Below, piece by piece: positions 12,601 through 26,215 of a stretch of 64,000 nt of DNA; position 1 is the stretch's first letter, and each line of letters opens with the position of its first letter. A program made the position numbers and the translations under genes. Source of the stretch: Sphagnum compactum (lineage: Eukaryota > Bryophyta > Sphagnopsida > Sphagnales); the NCBI GenBank assembly GCA_965153455.1, contig OZ234502.1, forward strand, positions 909,267-973,266, in the 5' to 3' direction. The notes under the pieces are model-generated. The model did no database searches, had not been told where the DNA came from, and was given only the letters and a program-made list of their open reading frames with translations.

Positions 12601-12836
12601 AGACCTAGAGATAGATTACCATGGAGAAAAAGAAAAACAGGGTTAAAGAGTTCGACACCAACCTGACGCAGGAGGTGATTCTGCTCTGCCGGAGACACGA
12701 AATCAGGGATGTAGTAAATGGAAGGCAATGAACCCACAGAAAAAGGTCGCAACACCGTCTTCTCCGTTTCCTGCTCACCATGTTCAGATCCCTTCGTGAT
12801 GATCCCGTCCTCCATAACTAAGCTAGCTATATCCAA
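9673..12836 (-). CDS. ALKBH6: ALKBH6-type Fe(II)/2-oxoglutarate dioxygenase, eight coding exons
   Basis: AlkB-family enzymes oxidatively remove alkyl groups from nucleic acids; ALKBH6 is a nuclear/cytosolic member. Exons are 12836-12663, 11909-11849, 11396-11358, 11086-10974, 10670-10559, 10248-10132, 10028-9979 and 9855-9673. All phases join and give 282 residues, against roughly 240 for the Arabidopsis protein. Landmarks are the N-terminal SLPSIYYIPDFVSPAEQ, KMLKNRRLQNWG, INHVLVNEYLPGQGIMPHQD, VVAILSLGSP, DYLHGI and TRVSLTCR. The iron ligands are H131, D133 and H209, and R264/R270 are the 2-oxoglutarate-side arginines. The donor of exon 3 is set by phase to GTTAGT, giving the expected L before PPWL. 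Extra length comes mainly from the N-terminal 30 residues and a Gln-rich patch (EGIDEQQQQH). M8 is an alternative start. Intron 1 is about 750 bp. All key residues are kept, so it should be active. Confidence 0.92.
12369..12388. repeat. Telo-box cluster in ALKBH6 intron 1
   Basis: Nearly three CCCTAAA units lie head to tail inside the first intron. Telo boxes near gene starts are bound by Myb-type factors and Polycomb recruiters in Arabidopsis; a role here is speculative. Confidence 0.4.
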
Positions 12837-15800
12837 ACCAAATTGGAGAAGTCTACTTCCTGCTAAAAAAAAAAATTATTCCGCCACCTTTTGCTTCAGA
12901 TTCTACGCACCAGACATCATCCTTTGGTTCCTATTTTTCTCAGCAGGTCGCAGAGATTGTGCCACTTCCTATATACCGTATCGTTTGCAGCAGGTGGGCT
13001 GTTGTCCGGATCTCTACAGAGAACACAGCATTGCGCAGTGCACTCGCGCGAGAGAGACGAAGGCGATGGATACGCCAATGAACGCTAACACGCCAACCTA
13101 AGTTAGGGTTTGATGTAAATATTGCATTATGTAGTCATATAATTCAAGAGTTTTTTTTCTCTTTTTTTCCCCAATTTTGTGTTATCTGAAATTTTGAAAA
13201 CTTTCATCACTTGAAGACCCAAAAAAAAAGAGTGGGGTGGGTGGTTGCAATGCAACTTTTACAAAGGATTTTTTGGGGAAAAAAATTTCAAATTTGTCGC
13301 ATCTCCAAGGAATTTTTTTTTTGGGTTCAAATCACCGTATTTAGTTTATAGGTTTTTGTAAGTCTTCAAAAAAATTCTATGTTTAAAAAAAAATTGTAGC
13401 CATTACATCAAAAATGTCATTTTATGACTAATCTTATATAACTACAAGTGAATAAATGACTAAAAAATCATGAAAAAACAAGTTTGAATCAACTACAAAT
13501 GGTATAAGCAACTAATATATTCAATAAAAACCAATCAAAAAATGGCATTTCTAATGTAGTCAGCCAAATTAGGCTAAGTCTTCTTGTGGAGGATTGCCAA
13601 TTCACTAAACTCATGGAATTGGAAAAAAAAACCTTAGAACTAACCATTTGTAAACAACAACTAGACAAAAATTTGTCTAAGCCTTTGCCTAAACCTAAAC
13701 CTTGTAAACTTTTCTTCTAAGATAGTAGAAGCAACACATGTGTCACCCTCCTTGATAGCCTAATCAAAGCAAGCATTAAACAACAGTAATGAATTAAAAC
13801 ATTGCACTCTCAATGTTGTTGAAAGACAAATCTCACACATTCTTAAAGTTGATGACAATCAAATCCATTTGAAGTTGTAAGCATGTCAATGTTGAAATCA
13901 ACTATGAAAAATATGACACATGAAAAATTAGTGTTACAATGATGAATTTATGTAATGTATGAAAATGATTTTGTAAGAATGATAGAAAGGGATCAAGGTT
14001 AACTACATGATTGTATTCATGTGTTTATATTGTGGTGGCATATTTATTTGAATTTTCATTTCAAAAATATTCATGAACATGTTGGTTGGTCTCTATTGCA
14101 TTTGATAATATGGTTCTAATACATAATCAATCTAATATTGATATTTTCACACCTTAGCTCTGATTTTTTAAAAATAAACTCTATTACATTTGACTTGCCA
14201 AGGGTTTTCCAATAACACCAAGAAAGCTCCCAAATTCCAATATAGTTTTCATTTTTGATTTTAATTAATCTTCACTGAGAAAATGGTTCAATAATTAATG
14301 GCTTCCACATTGTAACTCCAAACAATTTCAATCCAAGTTGGTGCACCCCTACTCATCGAAATCTTTTTGAAGATACCAAGAGAGCAGCATGGAGCACCGT
14401 GGTTTGGGAGATCTCAACATGACAAACAAAACAAACTACCTTGCTTCATAAATAAATCCCAATATGTTTTTTTTTTTCAATTTTGTGATGTTGTGACACT
14501 AGTGATCATTTACGAGGAGATTTAGCCACATTTGTTTATAGACCAATTATGAAAGCAAAAAATTATTAAAATCCTAAATTATATCATGGCTCCTTGTCTA
14601 AACAATGTGTAAAAAATATAAACATTTTGCCACAAAAAATGGATGTGACACATCCTTTTATCCTTCCATTCTCAATTTGAGAAGGCACATGAAAATACTC
14701 CATTGAACACACATATTGACAACTTAAAGTATGGTCTTTTGATTATTTTGCAAAGGAACAATTTTCATTGTACACTAATGAAAAGATTAGGCTATGACTG
14801 TAAATTTCACCTAATATTTTTGGATAATTTGAATTTATTTTATTTTGAAGGAAATTTATGACATGTTTTATTAAATAATATAAATCACATTTCCAAATTT
14901 TAAAAAGTGCAAGCAATCATATATGTTGGATTATTTAGATATCTTTTTATATGTTTTTTTGTTGGTATTATTATTATGTGATGGATGGGATTAGAAGGGA
15001 AACTCTTTACTTTTCTTCTTCCTTTTCACCAAGCACAAGGAATTTTTTTCTTTCTTAAATGTTCCTAGTGCTCCTAGTTGTGGACTAAACACACTAATAT
15101 TCAAAGATGACATGGAGGAAGATAATCCAATTCATCTATCTCACATCCAAATTTGACTAATCATTAAAGGTCATTATAAAATCAAAGGTACCCATTTAAG
15201 TCTTTAAATCAAAAAATCAAAAAAATAAAATTAATCAAAATTTGTTTGGTAGGCCTTTAGAGATACCTTATTGCATTCTTTTTATGTTCCTTCCCAAATT
15301 TAGGAGCTCAGTGTAAATGTCTGTGAGTTAAAAAAATCAATGAGTTATAAAGCTTTACATAGGATCCCTCAACATGTAATCTACCTTATCCAATTAGAAT
15401 TGAGTTAAAAACAAGTGAGTCAGACATTAATTATTGAAAGTTTAGGAAAACGAGTCTTGACGATGGTCACCCCACTCTAAGAGGGAAGACACCCAAAATT
15501 ACACTTCCATGAATTTGGGATATGTGCCGTCTATAGCATGAGTACTTTTACTACACAAGAAGGAAAAGGGAAACCAAACATTAGAAATACACAAATTCCC
15601 GGGTAACAAATAGGTCAACCAAGGCCTTATAAATCATTAAATACTTAGAAGGAACTTTCAATGGAAATTCGAACTTGTCTATGGGGACTATTTTTTTGCC
15701 CCGCACATTTTATAAATTTTTCAATTGCAAATTGAGAACATTTTTTTGGATAAAAAATAATATAAAGGCAAGTTCAACACATTTTCTATCAAATAATTAG

Positions 15801-16912
15801 TTAATTTTAAAGATTTCATTTTGAAATTGAAATTTATTTAAATATTCCAAAAGATTTCTCATTTTTCGTCACAATTTTTTTCTTTCTTTGAATGATGTAA
15901 TTTTTATTCTTTGCATTACTTCTAGAAATGCAATAAAAAAACTTGTGACACATAATTTTGCATAAATTGTTTGTCCAAAATTACACAACTAGAGATTATT
16001 TGCAGATGCATTTTTAGGAATTGATTGTGTCATTGGGAAGTAATTACAAGTAGTCATTTATTATGCCTATGGTGAAGAACATAATGTTTGTTTTGTAAAG
16101 GACTAATTAGTAGGGCAGAAGATGTCCTTTTTTGAACTTATTAATTTTTGCCATGCAATAACAAAGGTTTTGAAAGGGACCTCAAAAGAAGATGTTGGTT
16201 TAAGGAAAAAAGGAGATATGACTTCAAAAAGTTCCTTCAAATGGTAGAAAAGTTTGGTTGCCATATGTGGTTATGCCAAAGGTACCAAGGTACTAAGGGA
16301 TGTGTTTTTTTTAATTATAAATTGACTACATTAATATTAAAGCAACTTCAACACATGTTTGTTGAAGTATGAATTAATTTTGAATATTTAATGTCAAAAA
16401 TTTGAATATTTGAAAATATTATATATTTTCCTTTGCAAAATTTTGTCCTTTAAAATTTTTAAGTTTTGGAATTTTCAAAAAAATTACAAGTTGTATAATT
16501 AGTGTTGAAGCTATCAAGGTACCATGACAACTCACCTTTTTATTGGGAAAAGTTGTTATGAATCCCATAAATCCATTGGCATTTAAGAAAAAAATTGCCT
16601 CAATTTTTTTATTGAACTAAAGAACAACGGGTTAAAGTAATCCAATACCCACTAGTACACCATGAAGGATGGATAGTAAGTGATCAGTAGACTTGCAATT
16701 TTTATTCATTTGGATGAAAAGGAAGATGAAAAATGTGTTGATATCATGCATAACCAAAAGATAAAAATTCAATTGTTGTTGCAATTGGTAATGTAATTCA
16801 TACATGATTAAACATGTGGCATCTAATTGAACTTGAATTACAATTATATATCATTTAATTATAAATGTACATATGTTAATGGTTAGTTGATGTATATAAT
16901 ATGTCATGATTA
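12837..16912. other. ALKBH6 promoter side, then AT-rich intergenic DNA
   Basis: The first 250 bp carry moderately GC-rich sequence with a CGCGCGAGAGAGACG stretch and are the likely ALKBH6 promoter and 5' UTR. From about 13.1 kb on, the DNA is strongly AT-rich with homopolymer runs and no gene. A 74-codon frame at 16148-16372 shows no known domain and is not supported as a gene. Confidence 0.45.
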
Positions 16913-17770
16913 CTTAAGTAACCTAAATAAGTTAGGTAGCCCCCTAGGTACCTTAAGTGGTTTAAGTAGCCCATAGGTAGGCCTTAGGTACCTTAGGTAA
17001 CATAAGCAACCCTTAGGTAGGCACCTAATTAATCTAAACAACTTTAGTTAGTTTCAACAACCCCTAGGGGCCCTTTAAGTAGGCCCTTAAGTACTTAGTT
17101 AGTATAGGCATCCCTTGGTAACTAAAGTAGTTTAAACAACCCATCAGTAGCCTTTAGGTGACCTAGGTAGCCCTTAGGTACCTTAAGTGCCAAGGTATCC
17201 TTTAAATACTCACTAAATAATTTTGGTGACCCCTAGGTAAGCCCCTAGGTACCTTAAATAGTTTACGCATTCTTTAAGTAATCATTAAATAGCTTAGGTG
17301 ACCCCTAGGTAAGCCCTTAGGTACCTTAAGTAACCTAAAAAACCTTTAGGTGACCACTAAATAACCCTTAAAATCCTTAAAACACCCTTTTGGTAACCTT
17401 GTAGGTAGTTTAGGCAACTCTTCGTTAAGTACTGTAGGTATTTTAAGCAACCTTTAAGTAGCCTATACAACCTTTAAATAAGCCACTAAGTACCTTAAGT
17501 AAGTTAAACAACTCTTAAGTAGGCCTTTAAGTACCCTACTAGTTAGTTAGCTAATCCTTAAATAGGCCTTTAAGTATTCAAAATAGTCTAAATAACCCCT
17601 AGGTAGGCCATATGGTCTCTTGCTAATTTAAGCAACCCTTAGGTAGGCTCCTATGTAACCTAAATAGGTTGGGCAACCCTTTGATAATCCTTAGGTAGCC
17701 CCAAGATAATCTAAATAGCCTATGCAACCTTTAGGCAACCCCTACGTAGCCTACATAAGGTAGGTTGAAT
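16913..17770. repeat. CCTTAGGTA-type degenerate minisatellite
   Basis: About 860 bp are built from variants of CCCTTAGGTAGGC, CCTAGGTACCTTAAGTA and GTTTAAGCAACC. Spacing is irregular, and strings such as CCTAGGTACCTTAAGT recur throughout. A related patch follows at about 17920-18062 and another at about 62490-62640. No coding frame spans it. Confidence 0.75.
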
Positions 17771-19139
17771 AGGAAACTTATGAAAATTAACAAAATGTTT
17801 ATTAAAATATGCTTCCATTAGTTTACATTAAAAAAGTTGGTACAACGGTGAGCGCTTTGCGTCTCAATGTGAAAGGTTCAAATTTTAATTATTGCAACCT
17901 ATATATTTAGTTTAAGCTAGATGGTTTAAGTACCTATTCTAGGAAGAGGTGTCTAGTTTAAATCACCTAGGCTTTGCCATAGCGCATGTTTTTAGTTTAG
18001 GCAACCTAGGTTAAATAGGCTAGGTAGGCTAGGCACCCTAGCCTAGCTCAACCTAAGTAGGTTGTTGTGACATTTGTTCAACTTGGAGCTTGCCATATGT
18101 CAACATTTCAATGGTCAATTTTTTTTTTTCAAATTTTCACATTTTAATCATAAAACTAGTCACAAATGGTTGTGCCATGTGAACATATGTTGGTACACAT
18201 TTTAGTCATAAAAAGTAATCATAAATGATAGTGCCACGTAGGCTAGATGTTAGTTGGATGAAAATGGATGTAAATCACACCCCAATGCAATTGACATTTC
18301 AACTTGGTGTAGAGTAATGTCTTTTGGGACTAAAGTTTTATACGACTTGTTCAATGCGGTTAGAGAAATTTGTAATCACAAGTGCCATTTAAAACTGAAA
18401 AATAATTTAAAAAAGAATCATCAATATAATTTTTTTAATAATATTTATTAGTGAATGCAAATTTTCATTATTAATGTTTTTCCCTTGTAAAGACCTACAT
18501 TTATTTTTGTAATGTAATTAATGGACTCATTATAGAGCATAATTTTTCTTCTGTTGTTTGCAAGCCGTTCAAGAAATGCAATGCCCCTTTGCAGTGGGCA
18601 TTCCACTTTTAGAGCACTTCACAATTGGTTTTTTTTTCCCTTTGGTAAATCAGCATAAGTTTTATGCTCAGTAAAACGCTTCGCCATAGGCTTTACTAGA
18701 AGGGAGCCCGCACTCAACTTTGCCTCATGCATTGCATTATTCCATTGACGCCCACATGCCGAGGCTTTACCCTACACATAATTTCACACATTTGGAGTAT
18801 GTTATGTTCCCTTCACTCTTTATTTATGTCTAGAGCCTTTTTTCAAAAAAAAAAACAATTATAACACATGACTTAACAATTTTTTTAAAGGAATTTTCCC
18901 TTAACAACTCGCAAATGAATTAAACATGAGTTCTATAAATAATGTAAAAAGAGATTCCAACATGGAATGTCCATACGATGTCTCATACACTATTATGGTA
19001 CACTAGGATATTTCCATTTCTCCATGTCCTCTATTGAACCATGAAGGCCCACTTTAAACTAAGGCCCAAGAACTTGCCCAAGTCTAGGGAGCATTCCGAC
19101 AAGCCCAAAGATCAAAATTGAGTCTATTAGCTTTTCACA
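17771..19139. other. Intergenic, CTAGG-rich patch and AT-rich DNA
   Basis: A second CTAGG-rich patch lies at 17920-18062. A segment at 17838-17900 ends in a GGTTCAAAT box and resembles a decayed tRNA-derived head, but does not fold convincingly as a tRNA. No gene is seen. Confidence 0.4.
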
Positions 19140-19521
19140 CTACGGTCGAAGCCCAAGAACCCAAGAATGACGTGGTTGCCTACATGGCATTATTTTGACA
19201 CCATATTGTTGTGCCAGCTCATGATAATTCGCATGTTCACCTGGACTGAATAACTGCAAGTTAACCTCCTTTTGGATCAATAAGCGTTTTGTGATATTTG
19301 TTGCACTTGGCTCATATATGCTTGCTATGTTGTAATGGAGAATTCCTCTTTCTAGCAATAATCCCTCGAGACCTGTACATGTTGTCTTTATAAAACGCTC
19401 CACTATTGATGTTCATGCATGCTGCAATTTGATCCAAATTTGGTTTTATTTTCTTCTTGCGTGTTTCAATTGTATCTTCCATACTAATACGGGCTAATTC
19501 CAGGCCTGCTACCCTGTTCAA
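19140..19521 (-). other. Two overlapping frames, possible decayed coding fragment
   Basis: On the minus strand one open frame (19521-19312) and another shifted by one base (19403-19140) abut. Both have non-repetitive amino-acid composition, including PNLDQIAACMNINSG and LFSPGEHANYHELAQQYG. A single frameshift would link them. I do not recognise the protein and see no splice sites or domain, so this could equally be chance. Confidence 0.2.
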
Positions 19522-22500
19522 TTTCCTTTCAGAAACTTGTTTGTAGCTGGATGGTATTCCCGGATGATGTGAGAGCTAATCTCCAGCTAAGGTATTCTGG
19601 AATCTGAAGCATTCTTTGGTCTTGTTCAATTGCAGATTCCATACCATTAGCTTGTACAACACCACTGTAGCTGCCCTGAGACTTATTACTTCCACTGACC
19701 TGCAATTGAATGTTTTACTCAATCTGCAGAAAAAGATTGCCAATCTTCCAACTAATTTGAGATGCTGGGGGGGTGATTGCACAGATTTCTGAATCATGCA
19801 GCTTCAAAATATTGCACTTCCATATAATAGTGCAGCAACTCTATGGCTGTGGAAGAAGATTCTCAAGCTGAATCTCAAGGAGGGTCAGTTCTTGTACTAG
19901 TGGGTTCTCCTGACGGAGGGCAATGGAAGGTCGTTCCCAAACTTCAGGAGAACCCACAAGTACGGGAACCTCCATGTAAGAAACGACTCTTACATGTTTA
20001 TGAGGAACATGTAAGAATAGGAGGATCTCCCCCTGGCATAACAAACTAGATCAAACTAAGCTTCTTCTCCTGCGGGAGATCCCAGGCAACCGGCAAAACC
20101 CAATCCCTGATCTAGGTTGATCTGGGAGAAGATTGACTGATCATAATTGCTCGCATGGACGTTGATCATGTGCATTGGTTGCTGACCTCTGTAATACAGC
20201 AACAGCTTGCATGTCTGATGTTATCTCTCGAGCATCTAGATCCGTGTTTTTATTTTTTTCCAATTTTCTCGTGTTGTCCACCAAAAGTGGTGATCAGCCA
20301 CAAGGCTGAGGATTTAGCCAAATCTGGTTACAAGACAAATAAAGAAGTAGAATATCTAGGAATTCTATTACATGTTGGCAAACCACTGGAACCTATTTGC
20401 TAAATGTGATGATTTCAAAAGAAGAAATCTGCCCAAATCCTCCAAAAATCTTGGCCATTTCATAACTTTCTTCCTCCAAATGTGAGGAATTTTTTGAGAA
20501 TTTTTCAAAAAGTTCTCTTGACCATGTTGATGGGGACCTTTTTTAATAGCAAAATGGCAAGTTTTCACCACCCAAAAAATCTCTGATCTAGATCCAGAAA
20601 GATCATCTTTAGAGCTGAATATGTAGGGTCGTTTGCACAGCACATGAGACGTGACTCCCGTGGGGTTTAGGATTTTAGGGCACTGATCTGTGCAGCCGTT
20701 CACATGCCATTCTTCAGGCAAGGGAATAAACATCTTTCAAAGAAGAGGTAAACAGGAGAGTATAGGTCAGGTTTACTCTATAAGAATACCAAATAAGTAC
20801 ATGACACTGGACATGTAGTATATAGGGGAAGCCCTGCCCCCAAGGGCCTACGCTGAAGGTTGTAGCTTTGAGGGTGGTGGTCCGAGGGTGTAGGCTCAAA
20901 AATTAGCCAAGGTCTTCCCCAGTGTAAAGTGGGGAAAGGATTTTTCTTTTGAATGGTGGTCTGCATGTCCACAGCACAAGGTTCCTTCAACTGAAGAACT
21001 AATTTTCCCTGAGGAGATGTTCTTTCACATGTACCCAAAAAAAAAAACCTTGGACTGCTTGATGGATGCCATCTACAGCCAAGACCCTCCCTAATAATTA
21101 GAGCAGAAGTTATGCATGCCAACAGGCCTCTAACTAGCCAATGTTTTCTTAAACAGATTTCTCTGATCACTTAAAACATTGGGCAGGCGGGCATGCATGG
21201 GGCTTCAACATCCTCGGTTTTGCGTGAAGGTAACTGAGGTTCATCTGCCCATGCATGTGTGATGGACTCTGGTACTCCGAGAATCCTCAATCAGGCAGGT
21301 GGTATCAATAAATTCTACAGCTAGCATTTTGATGGTGGGTACCAATGACCAACTACTAACTAGTCCATTTTTTTGCTATCTGGAATAATGTTCAAAATAC
21401 GTGGGGAGGATTTACTCAAGAACACATAAAGGGGGATCTCATAAATTGTTCTCGACTTGAAGTGTAACTAGACTAACATCTGTGAAGGTTAGATTTGCAT
21501 CAGGATTACTCACAAATTAGGAAAGTTGGCAACACACACACACACGGATTACAAAACTTAAATTCACACACATACACACATGGATTACAAAGCTTAAATT
21601 GAAGGGCCAGAAGAGTTCATACTTCAGGTTCTAATTACCTTGTCTTTTTTTCCACTTGAGACCAAAGCTTCAACTTACAATCTTTGCCTGGATTTTTCAC
21701 AAAAGTCTAAGAAGGAAGCTTGTTGCTACTATCCAGTGTTTATTTAACTGGAACGAATTAATTGAAAATTAAAATTGCATTGTTTTTGGGGGTTTCAATA
21801 GCTAGAAAAGAAAGGAATGATTGATGACAGATGGGTTTATTTAGTTCCAATAAGTAGTCGGCCATACATAAGGATGATTAAAATTTTGTGATTGATGTAT
21901 GTTTTAGAGTCAGATTTGACAAAATCTTCCTAGAGATGATTGCCACTTTTTCTACATTTTCCTATGGATGATCATCACTTAGGTGATGTAAAAAAAAATT
22001 CTTTCAAAAAATATTGCTACTATCAAGTCCCAAGTTTGTGTCCTAATTGGTTTTCAAAATATTGATTTAAGAGTTGGGGGCAAGGGCAAGAGTTGTGCAT
22101 GTAAATAGTTGTTTTACACGTTTTTTTTAAAACAATGTCATGGGCATTTACATGCAAAATTTTTTACACTTTCAAAACATTGTGTAAAATAAAAATGACA
22201 TGTGAGTGTAAATCATGGTGTAATACCTCATGAATATATTGCATTATTTAATATTGTTCTTGGAGATTATGGTTTGCAAAAAATTGAGGATATTACATTT
22301 CATATTTTTCATTGGTAGCTATGGTTTTTTAGACCAACAAGGCAACACCACAACAAAAGCAAGATGAGAAAGGGGAGCTCGCCTAAAACAAGTCACTAAT
22401 GAAGTTCGTAACAATGCTAGGAATGACAAGATAACTATAACACAATTACTAAAACCTATAAAAATTGTAAATGAAGAGGAATAACACAAGAAAATTCACC

Positions 22501-23370
22501 TAAACCTTGTTTTGTGAGATCAAAATGAAAGAAGTTTCAAAACATCGACAAAAAAAAAAGGAGTGCAACATGACAAAGAGGGTAAAAAATGAGGAGTAAG
22601 AAAATCACTTCAATCAAGTTGTTGAAACTTTCAACAAAACAAAACATTGTAAGATGACAATCATATCACTAATTACACTTACAAACAAGGGAAACAACAT
22701 GGGCCAACTCACAAGACCACAATGAAAAAAGCTTTGCAACATATCATTTTTTCATGCTTAACCTTCTCATCTTTCCTACCTAACCCCCTTTTCTTTCCTC
22801 ATGCTTACCATTTGCCCCATTTCCTCTTCCCCTTTTTTCCTCCTTGCTTTGTTAAACTAATTCCACTTCTATAACTAGCAACTCAAATCTTGGATAAAAA
22901 GAAGGAATACTAATTATAAATGTTATTGTGTTGTATTCATTTATTTGTTGACATTACTTTATACAATTTTACACAATGTGTAAAATCATATAAATGCATT
23001 TTTCTTTTTTGTGATTTACACTTACACTTATTTTTTTATATACATGATGAAATAACCTCACACAATTATACACTTACATTTACCCCATGTCCATATCAAA
23101 AACCATATAACATACAAAACACTAATTTCATGTGAACCAAAAAAGCTCCAACAACAGTATATGTAATTTTTCTTACACATTATTGCAAATGGGAAGACCG
23201 TTGGGGGATGTAGACCAAGATAAGAGTCTTGTTTCTAACGAAGATCTGTTCTTGGGATCAAACCTAAGTGCAAGGATTTATTATTGTTGCAACAATTTTG
23301 GCCATGTTGCACCCGGGAAATGGGTAGGTATTGCAATGCTATGCTGCTCAGCATTGCACAACACGACCCA
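19522..23370. other. Intergenic with short inverted and simple repeats
   Basis: A 14-bp inverted repeat (GTGGGTTCTCCTGA) has arms at 19900-19913 and 19944-19957. A second hairpin, CATGTAAGA/TCTTACATG, follows at 19973-19996. At 21530-21600 a CA-rich phrase ending GGATTACAAARCTTAAATT is duplicated in tandem. No gene is supported; frames on both strands lack family features. Confidence 0.45.
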
Positions 23371-23612
23371 ACATAGGTACTGCAAAATTCTTCAACAAAA
23401 AGATTCGAATGCTGGAAACAAAGTAATCAATCTCGTCCACCATCTTCTATCCAAGTAATTTCCCAAAGAGCTTGTCATTTTACCCTGGCCAACATAGGCA
23501 TTGCAAAATTCTTCACCAAAAAAATCCAAAGGCATGGAAACAAAGTAATCAATCTCATCCACCATCTTCTTTCCGACTGACTTCCCAAAGAGGTTGTCAT
23601 TTCACCTTGGCA
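23371..23612. repeat. Two-copy tandem duplication, 121-bp unit
   Basis: The unit starting ACATAGGYAYTGCAAAATTC occurs at 23371 and again at 23492. Both copies contain AACAAAGTAATCAATCTC and end in TTGTCATTT-ACC-TGG. The copies differ at scattered positions, so the duplication is not very recent. Confidence 0.8.
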
Positions 23613-25999
23613 GAAAGAGGAGGAGTAACATATGAAAATGGATGGATTCTTGTCGAGCAACTGATCCAGCTACTTAATTGGAGATCCCCAAACTCAGAAA
23701 GCTCTCTTTCTTGTCTCTTTCTCACCTCCAGGTTAGGACAGTACACAACTTCTAAAGCATCAAAGCATCAATGGATGTCCACAATAGGACTGAAGCAAGA
23801 GGGGGACAGTAGTGAAGGAACAAATGACTTAAATTCTTGCACTCGATATTATTGTGTTGTATATAAGAAAAGAAAAGACTACTCCGCATGTTGTCATAGG
23901 TAGGAAAGCCAGAAGGAAAACTCTGATTGTGCGGGCCACTGGGAAAGGTTTAAGGAGTAGTTTCATGTAAAAAGAGATACTGTTTTAACATGTTGTTCAG
24001 ATTATTAAAGGCTTTTTGTCTCTAGCTTAGCCTTTACAGGATCCACCGAGATCCAACCCATCATGTCATTTAACTAGCTAGTACTTCACACTAAACTCCA
24101 CCACTTGGACAGGCTCCACCAGTTCAGAAAACACATGGCTAGCAATTGGAGGTTGTCATGGTGAAAAAGTATCTATCTTCTTAAGAAATTGTTGCTCACG
24201 TGCTCCAATGCATGGATAGGAAGTAAGTAAAAAGACACCAATTCCAACAAGACTCGGCCTAGCCTACCAAACAAAATGGGAGGTCGAACAAGCTTCATGC
24301 AGTCAATACCTCCTGACTCAGATGCTTGTAGCCTCCATTAACAAACAAAATCAGGTTAGCCTTGTACACGCACATGCTGCTGGGAATGCAAAAATTACCC
24401 AAAAAAAAAGTACACAAAATTGTGCCACATATGCTAGCGAACAAAAAAAGTGTGTATGTGCATCATTATGGACTTTGTGTGCATGTGCCCCACAAACAGT
24501 TCACTGAAAGCTAGTGTGGTGGTCCCTTCCTTCTAAGGAAAGAGAATTTATATCACTAAATCAATTACAAAAATTCCCTCTTATGTACCCCATGTTTGAA
24601 CAAAAATTTCCCACTGCCTTTCACAAGAACATGTGACCAGAAAATAATAATACTAATATTGATCAATTGCTACTATTGTAAGTGATGGGAGCACTATGTT
24701 ATGGGCATGACCTCAAGGTGGACGGCCTGGAATGAAGGGTGGATGGTTGTACATTTGGCATGGCCACAACACTTACACAAGACCATAATGTACGTGCTGG
24801 CCCCTCATTGGTTTCGGAAACTGGATTTTTGATTCTGGCACTATGCTCAAAGTAGAGGAGTTTTTGAAACTATAAAACAATTTAATGACACAAGCTTTGA
24901 GAACAGATTGCAAAAATTATGCATGCCCAATTCAGCTTATGTGCACAAAGGCCAGTCTCTTGTTCTGCTGCACATAAAGTGGGAGATTGCAAGGTGCTCC
25001 AATAGTGTGCCCAAATGTTCAATAGTGTTCCCACCTATGCTTAGGGTTCAACATGCACATGAAAAGGGAAGTAGAAAAGTATGTTCCTCACAAGTTTGGC
25101 AAGTCAACTATTTGCGTAAACAACACCCTTTTATATTTTCATGTGTATTTGGAGGGATCTCCCCCAACAGAAGACCCAAGGACATTATGCCACGGAAGCT
25201 CCCCCAATTTTATATGTTCCCATGGAAATATTTCTTTTCTACGAAACAGGAAAGAAACAAGGAAATAAAAAAAAGAGTTCATGAGGCTTGTTGACAATGA
25301 CAAATACCTTTTTTCTATCTATTTATCCAATTGAGTTCAAAACTCTTTTTACCAACCAACTCCTTGAATGAAATTTCTACTCATTCTTTGCTCCACAATC
25401 AGTGTATGTGTGTGTGGTGTGTTGTGGTGATGAGGAGGGAGGGGATCAGAGTGAATAAAGTGAGTGAATTTGGCACAAAAGCCAGTTTTCAAGTGTCCCT
25501 TTGCCACCTTGCTGCCCATAAACTGATAATGTTTCCACAACATGACACTGAAAAATTTGAGCTATGAAACTAGGGGCTCCCTCCTCCTCCTAGAGCCTCC
25601 TCCTGTAAGCCTCTCCCTTTTCTGAGTAGGAGGATTGCAGTTTTGTGCAACAAAAGGGTTCCAAGCTTTTTCCCACAACCCATCATCACCAGTAGCCTAC
25701 ACCACACTTGCTTTTGCAGAGTTGATAGTGGATCTGTTGACATCTCTCATTGGAACATTCAAAATCTCCACAGCCAAGTTAGTAAGGCTTGGATGGACTA
25801 CAATGAAAGATTCTTGCATCACAATCCACGCACCCAATCCAGTAAATGTACACTTTTCTGATTTTAGGTCAAATTGGAGCCAGAAGATGAGGCAAAAAAA
25901 CTTGGGGGGACACAAAAAGTGGCAAAAGGGACAAAGAGATCATTCATAGATGGGATGGGTTGGATGGGCTAGTAGTACCTAGTGGCCACTTACTTATAC
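23613..25999. other. Intergenic, no gene seen
   Basis: Mixed-composition DNA with short frames on both strands and no recognisable domain. A TG/GT-rich stretch lies at about 25400-25430. Nothing supports an RNA gene or a bounded element. Confidence 0.4.
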
Positions 26000-26002
26000 T
26001 TA

Positions 26003-26215
26003 CGGTGCATTCACACTTGATGTTAAGTCAATGTTAAATGAAAATCAAGGTGGCATCCTACGTGGCACCTGATGTTAAATGGGCAATAGCTTAATCTTAA
26101 ATGAATGTTAGTTTAACATAAAATCTTCACGAAAAGTAAGTTTAAGTCTCAAATGACTTGTATGGTGTTAATGGACTCAACACTAGAGTCGTTAACATTA
26201 AGTGTGAATGCACCT
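26003..26215. mobile_element. Short non-autonomous TIR element (MITE), TTA target duplication
   Basis: The left end GGTGCATTCACACTTGATG is mirrored at the right by CATTAAGTGTGAATGCACC, giving inverted ends of about 22 bp over a 213-bp element. TTA at 26000-26002 and again at 26216-26218 is the expected PIF/Harbinger-type target duplication. No coding capacity. A partly similar internal phrase (TGGCACCYNNGATG, GGCAAT) occurs near 48140-48190. Confidence 0.75.

Noticed and set aside
20368-21170. Minus-strand frames of 121 and 130 codons
   Set aside because: No recognisable domain, no splice context and overlapping frames of equal quality.
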